Shown here piece by piece: positions 16,942 to 26,203 of a stretch of DNA of 64,000 nucleotides (positions are counted from its first letter, which is position 1; every line of letters begins with the position of its first letter). The DNA is from Armatimonadota bacterium (GTDB lineage: Bacteria > Armatimonadota > UBA5829). The notes beneath the pieces were generated by a model. It did not search any database and had not been told where the DNA came from. It saw only the letters and a list, made by a program, of their open reading frames with translations. The DNA lies in contig JAMCYN010000049.1 of NCBI GenBank assembly GCA_023474015.1, positions 97,795 through 161,794 of the forward strand. The letters run 5' to 3'. The position numbers and the translations under genes were made by a program.

Positions 16942-17805
16942 TTGGAAGTTAACACAATACTTGCCATAGCGGGGAGTGGGGCCGCCGCCGGAGTTATCGG
17001 CTATTCGATGCTCGTGGAGCAGTTCAATATACAGGTTCGGGAGCTCGATCTCTCGTTTCCGAACCTGCCGCCCGGGTTCGACGGCTACTCGATCCTCCAT
17101 CTATCGGACCTCCACCTCACCAAGCTCGGCCTGCTGGAGAAGCGGACGATGGAGATCATCGGCAGCCATGAGTTCGACGCCTGCCTGATTACCGGGGATG
17201 TGACCAAGGAGCCGAGGGCGTCGGATATCTTCAGGCGGGTCTGCTCGACCGTCCGACTGCGTGACGGCATTTATACGGTGCTCGGCAATTCCGAGCGCAA
17301 GCCCTGGCTCGACACCTCGATGCTGGTCCAGGCGCTGTCGTTCGAGGGTAACAACATCCTGATCAACTCGTCAACTTCGATCTGGCGAGGGGATCAGAAG
17401 ATCACGCTCGTAGGCGTAGATGATGCTTATTCACGGTATGCGGACGTCGAGGCCGCGTTCCAGGGCGTGGACTCCAGCGACTACATTATATACATGACGC
17501 ACTGTCCGTCGACCACTCCTCAAGGGATCGACCACGGCGCCGATCTTATTCTCGCCGGCCATACTCACGGCGGCCAGGTGCGCTTTCCGGGGGTCAGGAA
17601 ATTCTGGACACACATGCGCGCCAATAAGCGCCTCAACGACGGCCTCTACACCCCTGACGACCTCAAGCGCATCCTGCGAAGAGACACCGGCCACAGCGTG
17701 CTGTTCGTGAGCAGGGGCGTGGGAACGAGCCGTATTCACATACGGCTGCTGTGCCCGCCGGAGATCGCGTTTATTACATTGCACCGGGCCGAACGTCCCG
17801 CTTAA
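16942..17805 (+). CDS. metallophosphoesterase, YkuE-like
   Basis: A 287-residue protein with an N-terminal hydrophobic segment (membrane anchor or signal) and a calcineurin-like domain. Motifs: DLHLTK, GDVTKEP, GNSE and ILAGHTHGGQ. The usual GNHD/E motif reads GNSE, so the catalytic His is replaced by Ser. Related proteins hydrolyse phosphoesters of lipids or sugar nucleotides at the membrane, but the substrate here is unknown. It starts with TTG after GGGGG and follows the flavoprotein gene closely, so they are probably one operon. Confidence 0.82.
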   Translation: MEVNTILAIAGSGAAAGVIGYSMLVEQFNIQVRELDLSFPNLPPGFDGYSILHLSDLHLTKLGLLEKRTMEIIGSHEFDACLITGDVTKEPRASDIFRRVCSTVRLRDGIYTVLGNSERKPWLDTSMLVQALSFEGNNILINSSTSIWRGDQKITLVGVDDAYSRYADVEAAFQGVDSSDYIIYMTHCPSTTPQGIDHGADLILAGHTHGGQVRFPGVRKFWTHMRANKRLNDGLYTPDDLKRILRRDTGHSVLFVSRGVGTSRIHIRLLCPPEIAFITLHRAERPA

Positions 17806-17955
17806 CTCATGCCGCCTTCCAGCCGATAATCCATCAGAGACCCTCCATTCTGTCATAATCCGCAATTCCTGCTGTGTTTGGGAATCATGGCGCCCTGGCC
17901 GAACGTATTAGAGTTTGTTACGGGTTGGGTAGCGGCCCACCTGGTTCACTTTGTG

Positions 17956-17984
17956 TTGACATGCCTCGGTGTGTCATGTACAAT
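17956..17984 (+). promoter_or_regulatory. strong sigma-70-type promoter for the sigma-factor gene
   Basis: TTGACA (17956-17961), 17-base spacer, TACAAT (17979-17984). Expected transcription start near 17991, giving a leader of about 75 bases that contains a short open frame at 18016-18069. Confidence 0.8.
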
Positions 17985-18015
17985 GAAGCTCAAAATGCCG
18001 GATGAGGTTGTGTTT

Positions 18016-18069
18016 ATGTTAAACACAGTTCCGCAAGCCGCATCCGAGTCACGGAAAGTGGGCCGATGA
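18016..18069 (+). CDS. possible 17-residue upstream ORF coupled to the sigma factor
   Basis: ATG 18016 lies eight bases after a GAGG. The frame (MLNTVPQAASESRKVGR) ends in TGA overlapping the ATG of the sigma gene as ATGA. It lies wholly inside the predicted leader. Such an arrangement couples translation of the downstream gene to that of the short frame. No conserved peptide is recognised. Confidence 0.4.
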   Translation: MLNTVPQAASESRKVGR

Positions 18070-18836
18070 GCGCACCTAACCTCCAGGTGATATGGCATAA
18101 GTATAAGGGTGTCGGTGACACCCGAGCGAGGGATACGCTGATTCAACACTATGCGTACCTCGTCAAGATAACAGCGGGCAGAGTTGTTACCAGTCTGCCG
18201 CCGAATGTTGAGCGGGACGACTTGATCAGCGCAGGGATTATCGGGCTGATCAAGGCTATCGACCAGTTCGATACCAAGCGCGAGGTGAAGTTCGAGACCT
18301 ACGCCATCGCGCTGATACGCGGTGCGATCCTTGAAATGCTCAGAGAGGAAGACTGGGTCCCGCGCTCGGTCCGGGAGAGGGTGAAGGCTCTCGAGCGGAC
18401 CTATCTGGACCTGGAAAGCCGGCTCGGCAGGCCGGCCACCGAGGAAGAGGTGGCCGAGGCTATGGGGATGGAGATAGACGCCTTCCACGTGCTGCTCGCC
18501 GATACGGGCCGCGCATCGCTGCTGAGCCTGGATGACGTGGTGCTCTCCAGCGAGGGCAACGAGAAGATTCACCTGGCGGACGTGGTGAGCGACGATTCGG
18601 CGGATACCTCGGGCGATGTCGAATCAGGCGCCATGCGGGTATCGCTGGGCGAGGGCATCGACCGCCTCCCGGATCGCGAAAAGTTGGTGATCGCACTTTA
18701 TTACTACGAGGGTCTGACGTTCAAGGAAATCGGCAAGATCCTCGAAGTGTCGGAGTCGAGAGTCTATCAGCTTCACACTCAGGCGGTCCTACGGCTGCGC
18801 GGTTATCTCCAGCGCGACATGGCGCTGTTTCACTAA
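18066..18836 (+). CDS. FliA/WhiG-family alternative sigma factor
   Basis: A 256-residue sigma-70 group 3 factor. Region 2 (RDDLISAGIIGLIKAIDQFD, with KFETYAIALIRGAILEMLRE), region 3 (VRERVKALERTYLDLESRLG, RPATEEEVAEAMG) and region 4 (LPDREKLVIALYYYEGLTFKEIGKILEVSES, helix-turn-helix) are all present. Family members drive flagellar/motility genes or, in actinomycetes, sporulation. No flagellar gene or anti-sigma gene is adjacent, so the regulon is unknown. Transcribed from a near-consensus promoter at 17956. Confidence 0.92.
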   Translation: MSAPNLQVIWHKYKGVGDTRARDTLIQHYAYLVKITAGRVVTSLPPNVERDDLISAGIIGLIKAIDQFDTKREVKFETYAIALIRGAILEMLREEDWVPRSVRERVKALERTYLDLESRLGRPATEEEVAEAMGMEIDAFHVLLADTGRASLLSLDDVVLSSEGNEKIHLADVVSDDSADTSGDVESGAMRVSLGEGIDRLPDREKLVIALYYYEGLTFKEIGKILEVSESRVYQLHTQAVLRLRGYLQRDMALFH

Positions 18837-18844
18837 TAAGTTTG

Positions 18845-18882
18845 CGGGTTACGGGTTACGGGTTACGGGTTATGGGTTATGG
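18845..18882. repeat. GGGTTAC heptad array (family A)
   Basis: Five tandem units, GGGTTAC three times then GGGTTAT twice, starting eight bases after the sigma gene stop. This is the cleanest tandem array in the window and shows the 7-base period exactly. Confidence 0.85.
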
Positions 18883-18953
18883 ATTTCCAACACGCAACTC
18901 GAAAACTCGTAACTGTTCTTTCCGAACTTCATACATCGAGAGGAGCGCAATTA

Positions 18954-19973
18954 ATGCACAGAATGAGGATTAGCCTTGTTGCCTTGTTGGCGTTGGCGGT
19001 ATTGGTCTCGACTCTTGCCGGCTGCGGCAGGAAAGGGCTCGTCAGGGTCAACGGCGAGAAAGTGATGAAAGAGGAGTTCTATTCGAGGCTGGAGATGGTC
19101 CCGGTGCAGACTCCGAGGGGCGTGCAGCCTGCCGGCCAGTACGTGATGGAGCAGATCATCGGTGAGATGCTCGTCCAGCAGCTTGCGAAGAAAGAGGGCG
19201 TCGCCACCACCGAAGCGCAGGTCAACAAGAAGATCGAGGCCGCGCGGAAGCAGAGCGAGGGGAACCTGGCCAAGGCTTTGCAACGGCAGGGACTCACGAT
19301 GGAGGACTTCAAGAAGAAGGTCGCCTCCGAACAGGCGCTTATCAACATCATCACCAAGGGCGTGAATATCTCAGATGCCGAGGTGAAGAAGGCCTATGAT
19401 CAGGCGCTGGCAGCGAAGAACTCCCCGCTCAAGCGCCCTGAGCAGGTGATGATCAGCGCGATAATTACCGCGAAGAAGGACAAGGTGGACAAGGCCTACA
19501 AACTGCTCAGCGACGGCACCGCCTTTGGGACTGTGGCCATGAAAATGTCCGAGGCACCCGGCGCGAAGGAAACCCAGGGCAAGCTGAACTGGCTCGCGAA
19601 GGAAAACTCGCAGATACCCAAGCCGATCCGCGATACCGCGTTCAGCCTTCCGACAGGCTCTTTCAGCAAGCCGTTCCAGGCCGCCGGCGGCTGGGTGATC
19701 TTGAGAACTGACCAGAAGCGCCCGCCGAAGACGACATCGTTTGACGAAGTCAAGGACATGATCAAGGAGCAGTTGGCTCTCAGACAGGGCTCCATGAACG
19801 GCAAGTTCCGCGATCAGCTCCGCGACTTCACCAAGAAAGCTGACATCACGATCAACTACGATCGCTACAAGAACCTGCCCAGCGTTATCAAGAAGCAGGC
19901 CGCGGAGGTAGTTACGCCTCCCGAAGCGGGCAACCCGGCGACAGCCAAGCCCATATCGACAACTAATCCGTAA
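18954..19973 (+). CDS. SurA/PrsA-like peptidyl-prolyl isomerase lipoprotein
   Basis: A 339-residue envelope foldase. The N-terminal signal ends in a lipobox (STLAGC), so it should be lipid-anchored outside the cytoplasmic membrane. A SurA-type N-terminal chaperone region (residues 30-140) is followed by a parvulin rotamase domain (about 160-260) and a helical C-terminus. It helps fold exported proteins. ATG 18954 has GAGAGGAG upstream, and the frame start at 18879 lies in the repeat. A strong hairpin terminator follows at 20007. Confidence 0.88.
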   Translation: MHRMRISLVALLALAVLVSTLAGCGRKGLVRVNGEKVMKEEFYSRLEMVPVQTPRGVQPAGQYVMEQIIGEMLVQQLAKKEGVATTEAQVNKKIEAARKQSEGNLAKALQRQGLTMEDFKKKVASEQALINIITKGVNISDAEVKKAYDQALAAKNSPLKRPEQVMISAIITAKKDKVDKAYKLLSDGTAFGTVAMKMSEAPGAKETQGKLNWLAKENSQIPKPIRDTAFSLPTGSFSKPFQAAGGWVILRTDQKRPPKTTSFDEVKDMIKEQLALRQGSMNGKFRDQLRDFTKKADITINYDRYKNLPSVIKKQAAEVVTPPEAGNPATAKPISTTNP

Positions 19974-20006
19974 CACGGCCTGCACATAGCTACTTATAGC
20001 AATTCA

Positions 20007-20039
20007 ACGGCCCCCGCCACAAGTGATGGCGGGGGCCGT
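20007..20039 (+). terminator. 13-bp GC-rich hairpin terminator
   Basis: ACGGCCCCCGCCA (20007-20019) pairs perfectly with TGGCGGGGGCCGT (20027-20039) around a 7-base loop, 33 bases after the foldase stop. Only a weak T content follows. Confidence 0.75.
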
Positions 20040-20331
20040 CATACTACTCCTAGTAACTTGCTCTCTAGAAGCGGTGTCGAGTGAACTGTACCCGATTTGA
20101 CGGACACCTCTGAGTTCGCGGATACTATTGACGAGATGTTAGCCCTCTCCCCCAGGGGCGAGGGAACCTGTAGCCCAGGTTACGGTGCGTGCTGCGGAAA
20201 CTCAGTTTCGTGATCATAGAAAACTTGGTAGATGTAGCGGCTCCCGGGGCACAGCCAAACACCGACCATGTTCTGGTTGTTAGGAATGGGTTTGTCGTAT
20301 TGAAGGCTTCGTGCAGAGACTAGACACCGCA
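20040..20331. other. intergenic region without recognised content
   Basis: About 290 bases between the foldase terminator and the convergent aconitase stop. No convincing gene, RNA or repeat was recognised here. Confidence 0.5.
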
Positions 20332-22275
20332 CTATTTTTGGGCACTATTGGATTTCGCCTTGATGTAGTTCAGCCTTCCCCCCGCAAGCACCACCTCTCG
20401 CTCACGCTCGGAAAGATCGTGGGTGAGCTTGACCTTGATGCCGGAAGTCTTATCGGTTAGATCGAACTCGGTTTCGCCTCGTTTGAGGATATCGGCCATG
20501 TTCGCGATCTCGATGTCGTCAAGCTGGCTGATGCGGTCGTAGTCGGCTGCATCGGCAAGTTTTAGCGGCAGGATGCCGAAGTTGATGAGGTTCTGGCGGT
20601 GGATTCGGGCGAAGGACTTCGCGATTACGGCCTTGACCCCCAGATACATCGGCGCAAGGGCCGCGTGCTCCCGTGAGGAGCCTTGCCCGTAGTTCTCTCC
20701 GCCGAGTATGAATCCTCCTCCAAGCTCCTTCGCCCGCCTCGGAAACTCCGGATCGACCGCCGTGAACACATATTCCGAAATCGCCGGGATGTTCGACCGC
20801 AGCGGCAGCACTTTCGCGCCGGCTGGCATTATGTGGTCGGTCGTTATGTTGTCCCCCACCTTGAGCAGCACCTTTCCCGCCAGAGACTCCGGAAGAGGCG
20901 TGTTTTCGGGCAGGGGCCTTATGTTGGGGCCGCGCACGATCTCGACCGTTTCGGGCTTCTCGCTCGGGGCGATAATCATTCGGTCGTCGACCAGATACTT
21001 CTCGGGAGACTCGAATGCTATGGGCGCGCCGAGCTTGCGGGGGTCGGTAATTACGCCGGTAATTGCCGCCGCCACGGCGACCTCGGGGCCTGCCAGATAA
21101 ACCTGGGCGCTCTTCGTCCCGCTGCGTCCCTCGAAATTGCGATTGAACGTGCGAATGGAGACGGCGCCGGTCTTGGGCGCCTGGCCCATCCCGATGCACG
21201 GCCCGCAGGCCGACTCTAGGATTCGCGCCCCCGCCGAGATAAGATCGGAGAGCGCGCCGTTGCGAGCGATCATCTCAAAGACCTGCCTTGAGCCGGGGGA
21301 GATCACCAGGCTCACCGACGGATGCACTGTCTTGCCCTTGAGCGCACCAGCGACGACCATCAGGTCACGCAGTGAGGAGTTGGTGCAGCTTCCTATGGCT
21401 ACCTGATCAACCTTCGTACCCTCGACTTCGCTGACTCGGACGACATTATCGGGCATGTGCGGCTGGGCGATCATGGGTTCAAGTTTGTCTAAGTTTATCT
21501 CGATAACTTCGTCATATTCAGCATCGGGATCGGCCTTTAGTTCACGCCATTCGTTCTCCCTGTCCTCCGAAGCCATGAATTGCCGGGTGACCTCGTCGCA
21601 GGGGAAAATGGACGTGGTCGCGCCGAGTTCCGCGCCCATGTTGGTAATCGTGGCGCGGTCGGTCGCCGATAGGCTTGCGACACCATCGCCGCCGTACTCG
21701 ACTATTTTACCCACCCCGCCCTTCACGCCGAGGATGCGCAGGACTTCGAGAATGATGTCCTTAGCTGACACCCACGGTTGCAGCTTGCCGGTCAACTTGA
21801 CAAGGCAAATCCTCGGCATTGGCATGTAAAATGGCTGGCCCGCCATCGCGGCGGCAACGTCAAGGCCGCCCGCGCCCATCGCAAGCGTGCCCAGGCCACC
21901 CGCCGTGGGAGTGTGGCTGTCGGAGCCGAGGAGCGTATCGCCCGGTATGTCGAATCGTTCGAGCTGCACCTGGTGGCAGATGCCGTTGCCAGGACGTGAG
22001 AAAAATATCCCGTGCTTGGCGGCGACGCTCTGCAGATACGCGTGGTCATCGGCGTTCTCGAATCCGGATTGCATCGTGTTATGATCGACGTAGCTCACGG
22101 ACCGCTTCGTCTTCACCTTCGGAACCCCAAGCGCCTCGAACTGCAAATAGGCCATCGTGCCGGTCGCGTCCTGCGTGAGGGTATGATCGATCCGAATCGC
22201 GATCTCCGCGCCGGGGTCCATCTGCCCCTCGACAAGATGGTCTCCGATTATCTTCTTTGCGATGTTCAGTCCCAT
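20332..22275 (-). CDS. acn: aconitate hydratase (short, mitochondrial-like form)
   Basis: A 647-residue TCA-cycle enzyme converting citrate to isocitrate. The three [4Fe-4S] ligand cysteines are present in GSCTNSS and ACGPCIG. Further family motifs are GSDSHTPTAGG, SACGPCIGMGQ and the swivel-domain GENYGQGSSREHAA. ATG 22275 gives the usual family N-terminus (MGLNIAKKIIGDHL) and has GAGAGGG upstream; the longer GTG frame adds ten residues. It stands alone, divergent from the E2 gene with about 165 bases between. Confidence 0.95.
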   Translation of the reverse strand: MGLNIAKKIIGDHLVEGQMDPGAEIAIRIDHTLTQDATGTMAYLQFEALGVPKVKTKRSVSYVDHNTMQSGFENADDHAYLQSVAAKHGIFFSRPGNGICHQVQLERFDIPGDTLLGSDSHTPTAGGLGTLAMGAGGLDVAAAMAGQPFYMPMPRICLVKLTGKLQPWVSAKDIILEVLRILGVKGGVGKIVEYGGDGVASLSATDRATITNMGAELGATTSIFPCDEVTRQFMASEDRENEWRELKADPDAEYDEVIEINLDKLEPMIAQPHMPDNVVRVSEVEGTKVDQVAIGSCTNSSLRDLMVVAGALKGKTVHPSVSLVISPGSRQVFEMIARNGALSDLISAGARILESACGPCIGMGQAPKTGAVSIRTFNRNFEGRSGTKSAQVYLAGPEVAVAAAITGVITDPRKLGAPIAFESPEKYLVDDRMIIAPSEKPETVEIVRGPNIRPLPENTPLPESLAGKVLLKVGDNITTDHIMPAGAKVLPLRSNIPAISEYVFTAVDPEFPRRAKELGGGFILGGENYGQGSSREHAALAPMYLGVKAVIAKSFARIHRQNLINFGILPLKLADAADYDRISQLDDIEIANMADILKRGETEFDLTDKTSGIKVKLTHDLSEREREVVLAGGRLNYIKAKSNSAQK

Positions 22276-22441
22276 TCCATGCTTCCCTCTCAATTGATCT
22301 TCCACAGGGTATTATACCAAGACCTGCGAGCCTTAGACAATTCGCGGAAGGAATCGGGCAGCTCTAAGCAGTAGTATAAATAGGAACAAAATGCGCGACT
22401 CAGAATGTGCCGGTGTCGTGGAAAGGTTGTGAAACTCTCTC

Positions 22442-23806
22442 ATGGCGACAAAAATGGTTATGCCTCTTCTCGGTCAGACAATGGAAGAGGGAACGATTAT
22501 CAAGTGGTTCAAGAAGGAAGGGGATGCCGTCAAGGCGGGCGAGCCTCTTCTTGAAGTTATGACCGATAAGGTCAATATGGAGGTCGAGGCCCCCGAGGGC
22601 GGAACCTTGCGAAAGATACTTGCCCAGCCCGACGATATAGTGCCGGTCAAGGACCCGATCTGCATTATCGGAGCGGCGGACGAAAACATTGACGCCCTGC
22701 TGGGAGAAGCAGCTCCTGTTGGGGAGCGCGAGGCTCCCGCCGAGCCAGCTCACCCGGAGGTTCGCCCTCCCGTAGCTGCCGCTCCCGCGGCCCAGCAGAC
22801 AGTCGTTTCCGCGGCTGCGCCCGAAGGGCGGATATTTGCCTCTCCGGCGGCAAAGCGTGTGGCGCGTGAGCGCGGCATCGACATCGCGGTGCTGGCGGGT
22901 AGAGGAAGCGGGCCCAACGGCAGGATTGTCGAAAAGGACGTCCTCGACTTCGCCGCCGCCGGACCCAAAGCGACTCCTCTTGCGGGCCGTATGGCAGCCG
23001 ATATGGGCGTGGCCGTCGCCGGAGTCGCGGGGACTGGAGTCGGCGGGAAGGTCACAAGCGAGGATATCACTCGCGCGGCGGCTCCCGCTCCATCCGTGCC
23101 TGCCGCCCCTCTTGCCATCGGCGCGACAATTCCATATCAAGGGATGCGTAAGGCGGTCGGCGAAAACGTGGCCCGCAGCTTGCAGACCTCTCCGCACGTC
23201 ACTCTGGTCACTGAAGTCGATATGACCGAGTGCATCGCGCTCCGGAGCCAGATACTCGAGGACATCGAGAAGAACTACGGCGTGCGGATTTCCTACACTG
23301 ACATCATCGCCAAGGCCGTCGCAAGGGCCATACTCGATAAGCCGATTGTCAACTCATCGCTCCAGGGCGATCAGATAGTGATCCACGACCGCGTCAATAT
23401 CGGCATTGCCACGGCAATCGAGGGCGGGCTGGTGGTGCCGGTTGTGAAGGATGTCCCGTCCAAGACCATCCCGCAGATTTCAAAAGAGATCAAGGAACTC
23501 TCCGCAAGGGCCAGAGCCGGTCAGGGCGGAGGCGAGGACTTCAAGGGCGGAACGTTCACCATCTCCAACCTCGGCATCTACGGAATCCAGAGCTTCAACC
23601 CGATCATCACCCCCGGCCAGAGCGCGATTCTGGGCGTGTGCGCGATCGTGCAAAAGCCTGTTGTTATCGACGAGGATATCGAGATCCGTTCAATGATGAA
23701 CCTATGCCTGTCGTTCGACCACAGGGTGATGGACGGCGCCCCGGCTGCCGAATACCTCGCTCGATTGAAGGAGATTCTCGAGTCGCCTTACCTGATCTTC
23801 ATGTAG
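22442..23806 (+). CDS. 2-oxoacid dehydrogenase E2 (dihydrolipoamide acyltransferase)
   Basis: A 454-residue E2 core protein. A lipoyl domain (lipoylated Lys in TDKVNMEVE) is followed by an Ala/Pro linker and two consecutive E3-binding modules (around residues 134-172, RIVEKDVLDF, and 178-213, KVTSEDITRA), where most E2 proteins have one. The CAT domain ends with the active-site motif DHRVMDG. Substrate (pyruvate, 2-oxoglutarate or branched-chain) cannot be decided. No E1 gene is adjacent; the only E3 in the window is at 46660-48219. Confidence 0.9.
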   Translation: MATKMVMPLLGQTMEEGTIIKWFKKEGDAVKAGEPLLEVMTDKVNMEVEAPEGGTLRKILAQPDDIVPVKDPICIIGAADENIDALLGEAAPVGEREAPAEPAHPEVRPPVAAAPAAQQTVVSAAAPEGRIFASPAAKRVARERGIDIAVLAGRGSGPNGRIVEKDVLDFAAAGPKATPLAGRMAADMGVAVAGVAGTGVGGKVTSEDITRAAAPAPSVPAAPLAIGATIPYQGMRKAVGENVARSLQTSPHVTLVTEVDMTECIALRSQILEDIEKNYGVRISYTDIIAKAVARAILDKPIVNSSLQGDQIVIHDRVNIGIATAIEGGLVVPVVKDVPSKTIPQISKEIKELSARARAGQGGGEDFKGGTFTISNLGIYGIQSFNPIITPGQSAILGVCAIVQKPVVIDEDIEIRSMMNLCLSFDHRVMDGAPAAEYLARLKEILESPYLIFM

Positions 23807-23853
23807 GTCGTATCTACGCGCAAAGGGAAGGAGCAGACCAGGCTGCCCCTTCC

Positions 23854-23889
23854 CTTCTCACCTCTAACTTCCAACCTCTAACCTCTAAA
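23854..23889. repeat. TCTAACY heptad array (family B)
   Basis: About five 7-base units (TCTCACC, TCTAACT, TCCAACC, TCTAACC, TCTAAAT) between the convergent E2 and HDOD genes, ending exactly at the HDOD stop codon (TGA on the minus strand at 23890-23892). Confidence 0.8.
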
Positions 23890-24768
23890 TCACGCCGCCA
23901 TATCAGCGCTGGGCATTACATCGCCCCATGCGAGCAGATCGCCGCACTGTCTCAGCCGGTTACGGACGCCGTCCACGATGAGATTGATGTCTTGCGTTGT
24001 AAGACCCGCGGCGTCGGCCACATCCTTGGTGCTGATGTCCACAGGGACACCGACTATGTAGTTCCGGCCAAGACGCTTCGAAAGGAGATTGGCCGCCAGC
24101 ACGGCCCTGGCGAGGTCTTCATGCTCGCATGCGTCTTCCGGCATATGGTGGTACGCAATCCCCGCCACCAGCTTCTCGGGGAAGTCCCACTGCTCCGCCA
24201 GATCCTTGCCGATCTTGCAGTGGGTGGTGCTGAGGATATTGTTTTCGGCGCGCAGCATCTCGAAGTTGTAATCCCGACACGCCTCCACGACCTGCACAAA
24301 CCTCTGCGGAAGCGCTCGGGCCAAGATAAGTTTACCCACGTCGTGCAGCAGACCGGCCACGAAAGCCGACTCAGCGCCGTCGCCGCACCTGCCCTGCGTT
24401 CGTGAATAGATGGCTTCCGCCGCCACGGCGCAGGTAACTGAATGAGTCCACATATCGGGCCAACTGAATCCCATAAACATGCGCTTGGGGAACAGTGCGT
24501 GGACAACCGACGCGGAAGCGGCCAGGTTGCGGATCGAAGCGAAGCCGAGGGTCACCACGGCCTCGGTCACGGTTTCGGCCTTCAACTTTCTGCCGAAGTA
24601 GGCGGAGTTGGCGAGCCTGAGGACCTTGGTGGCCAACGACTGGTCAAGCATGACCATTCTCGCGAGTTGCTCCGCGGTTGCATCGGGCGTGTTGGTGATC
24701 TGGATGATCCGAGCCAGCGTTGCCGGCATACTTGGTAAATCTATCTTTCCTGAAGAACGGCCAAACAT
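23890..24768 (-). CDS. HDOD-domain signalling protein
   Basis: A 292-residue cytoplasmic protein with an HDOD fold covering most of its length. Visible are the family N-terminus LPSMPATLARIIQI, DQSLATKVLRLANSAYFG and the HD-type segment GLLHDVGKLILA. HDOD proteins are usually signalling scaffolds in chemotaxis, cell-cycle or cyclic-di-GMP circuits and lack proven phosphodiesterase activity. No output domain is fused. A heptad array abuts its stop codon. Confidence 0.88.
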   Translation of the reverse strand: MFGRSSGKIDLPSMPATLARIIQITNTPDATAEQLARMVMLDQSLATKVLRLANSAYFGRKLKAETVTEAVVTLGFASIRNLAASASVVHALFPKRMFMGFSWPDMWTHSVTCAVAAEAIYSRTQGRCGDGAESAFVAGLLHDVGKLILARALPQRFVQVVEACRDYNFEMLRAENNILSTTHCKIGKDLAEQWDFPEKLVAGIAYHHMPEDACEHEDLARAVLAANLLSKRLGRNYIVGVPVDISTKDVADAAGLTTQDINLIVDGVRNRLRQCGDLLAWGDVMPSADMAA

Positions 24769-24914
24769 TCAAGCCTCCATTGACTATCTAGGGGAACCGC
24801 ACAAGCGCGCTGCCGTCGTCGCCTAATCTCTTGTTCCGCGAATTGATGAGAAGTGTCAATAGGGATTTACTCCTATGGCCGCGCCGGGGCGCGTTGCGCA
24901 ATACCCACTCTTGC

Positions 24915-24982
24915 TGTCATCCTGAACTTGATTTAGTATCTGCTACCTGCGAGGGCGATGCTGAATCGAGTTCAGCATGACA
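24915..24982. repeat. REP-type inverted repeat
   Basis: A left arm reading TGTCATCCTGAACTTGATTT is matched by a right arm ending ATCGAGTTCAGCATGACA. The TCATCCTGAACTTG motif belongs to a widespread class of intergenic bacterial palindromes. It lies just upstream of the metX promoter. Confidence 0.75.
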
Positions 24983-24994
24983 GGTAATGTCGCG

Positions 24995-25023
24995 TTGCAA
25001 GGCGCGTGGAAAAGTGGTATCCT
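24995..25023 (+). promoter_or_regulatory. promoter for metX
   Basis: TTGCAA (24995-25000), 17-base spacer, TATCCT (25018-25023). Transcription would start near 25030, about 10 bases before ATG 25040, leaving no room for a riboswitch or a normal ribosome-binding site. Confidence 0.6.
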
Positions 25024-25039
25024 CTCAGTTAGTAGACTG

Positions 25040-26203
25040 ATGATCACACACGAAGAAAACTCCGTAGGGATAGTAGAAACCCAATATTTCACATTCGCGG
25101 AGCCTCCGCACGAACTCCAGTTGGAGTGCGGAAGGACGCTCGGGCCGATAGTGCTCGCCTACGAGACATACGGCGAGATGAATGCCGATAAGAGCAACTG
25201 CATCCTGGTCTGCCACGCCTTATCGGGCGACGCACACGCCGCCGGCAGAAACCGTCCTGACGATCCCAAGCCCGGCTGGTGGGACAACATGATCGGCCCA
25301 GGCAAGGCATTCGACACGACCAAGTACTTCGTGATCTGCTCGAACATAATCGGCGGGTGCAAGGGCACCACCGGCCCCGGCTCCATAAACCCCGCGACCG
25401 GCAAGCCTTTTGCTCTGGATTTCCCTATGGTGACGATACGTGATATGGTCGAGGCCCAGAAGGCGCTCGTGGACCACCTGGGAATCGAGCAGCTTCTGTG
25501 CGTCGCGGGGGGAAGCACGGGCGGGATGCAGGTATTGCAATGGGCGGTGTCCTACCCGGAGATGGTGAAGCTCGCGATGCCCATCTGCACCACGGCCCGA
25601 CTCTCGGCCCAGGCGATTGGGTTCAACGCGGTCGGCCGGCACGCTATCATGGCGGACCCCAACTGGAAGCACGGCGACTACTACGGCAAGTCGATCCCCA
25701 GCCGCGGTCTTGGTATCGCACGGATGATTGCGCACATCACATATCTGTCGGATCAGTCCATGCATGACAAGTTCGGGCGCGATCTGCAGGATAAGTGCGA
25801 GCCGGACTACGACTTCGTGACCGAGTTCCAGGTGGAAAGCTACCTCAACCACCAGGGGGACTCGTTTGTCAAGCGTTTCGACGCCAACTCATATCTTTAC
25901 ATTACCAAAGCGATGGACTACTTCGATCTCACCCGCCCCACCGGCGAGCTGAGAAAGACGCTCTCGGTGGTCAAGTCCGCGTTCCTGGTGATCTCGGTGT
26001 CGTCGGACTGGCTGTTCCCGTCGTATATGTCCAAGGAGATCGTCTCCGCGCTGCGGCGCAATAACGCGGACGTCAGCTACGCGGAGATTCAGTCCGGCTA
26101 CGGCCACGACGCGTTCCTGTTGGAAGTGGACACGATGACCCGGCTGATAGTCAGCTTCCTCGAATACGCCAACCCGAAAGGCGGCGAAGCCGATGACTTC
26201 TGA
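25040..26203 (+). CDS. metX: homoserine O-acetyltransferase
   Basis: A 387-residue alpha/beta-hydrolase that acylates homoserine in methionine synthesis. The nucleophile Ser lies in GGSTGGMQ, the Asp in SSDWLFP and the His in GYGHDAF. The oxyanion segment is [17 protein letters not shown] 25040 was chosen because the promoter rules out the longer frame; it lacks a clear ribosome-binding site. It overlaps metW by 11 bases, the standard MetX-MetW arrangement. Acetyl rather than succinyl specificity is assumed from family, not proven. Confidence 0.92.
   Translation: MITHEENSVGIVETQYFTFAEPPHELQLECGRTLGPIVLAYETYGEMNADKSNCILVCHALSGDAHAAGRNRPDDPKPGWWDNMIGPGKAFDTTKYFVICSNIIGGCKGTTGPGSINPATGKPFALDFPMVTIRDMVEAQKALVDHLGIEQLLCVAGGSTGGMQVLQWAVSYPEMVKLAMPICTTARLSAQAIGFNAVGRHAIMADPNWKHGDYYGKSIPSRGLGIARMIAHITYLSDQSMHDKFGRDLQDKCEPDYDFVTEFQVESYLNHQGDSFVKRFDANSYLYITKAMDYFDLTRPTGELRKTLSVVKSAFLVISVSSDWLFPSYMSKEIVSALRRNNADVSYAEIQSGYGHDAFLLEVDTMTRLIVSFLEYANPKGGEADDF

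Noticed and set aside
24769..25039. SAM riboswitch upstream of metX
   Set aside because: The predicted promoter leaves about 10 leader bases, and the upstream hairpin is a REP-type repeat.
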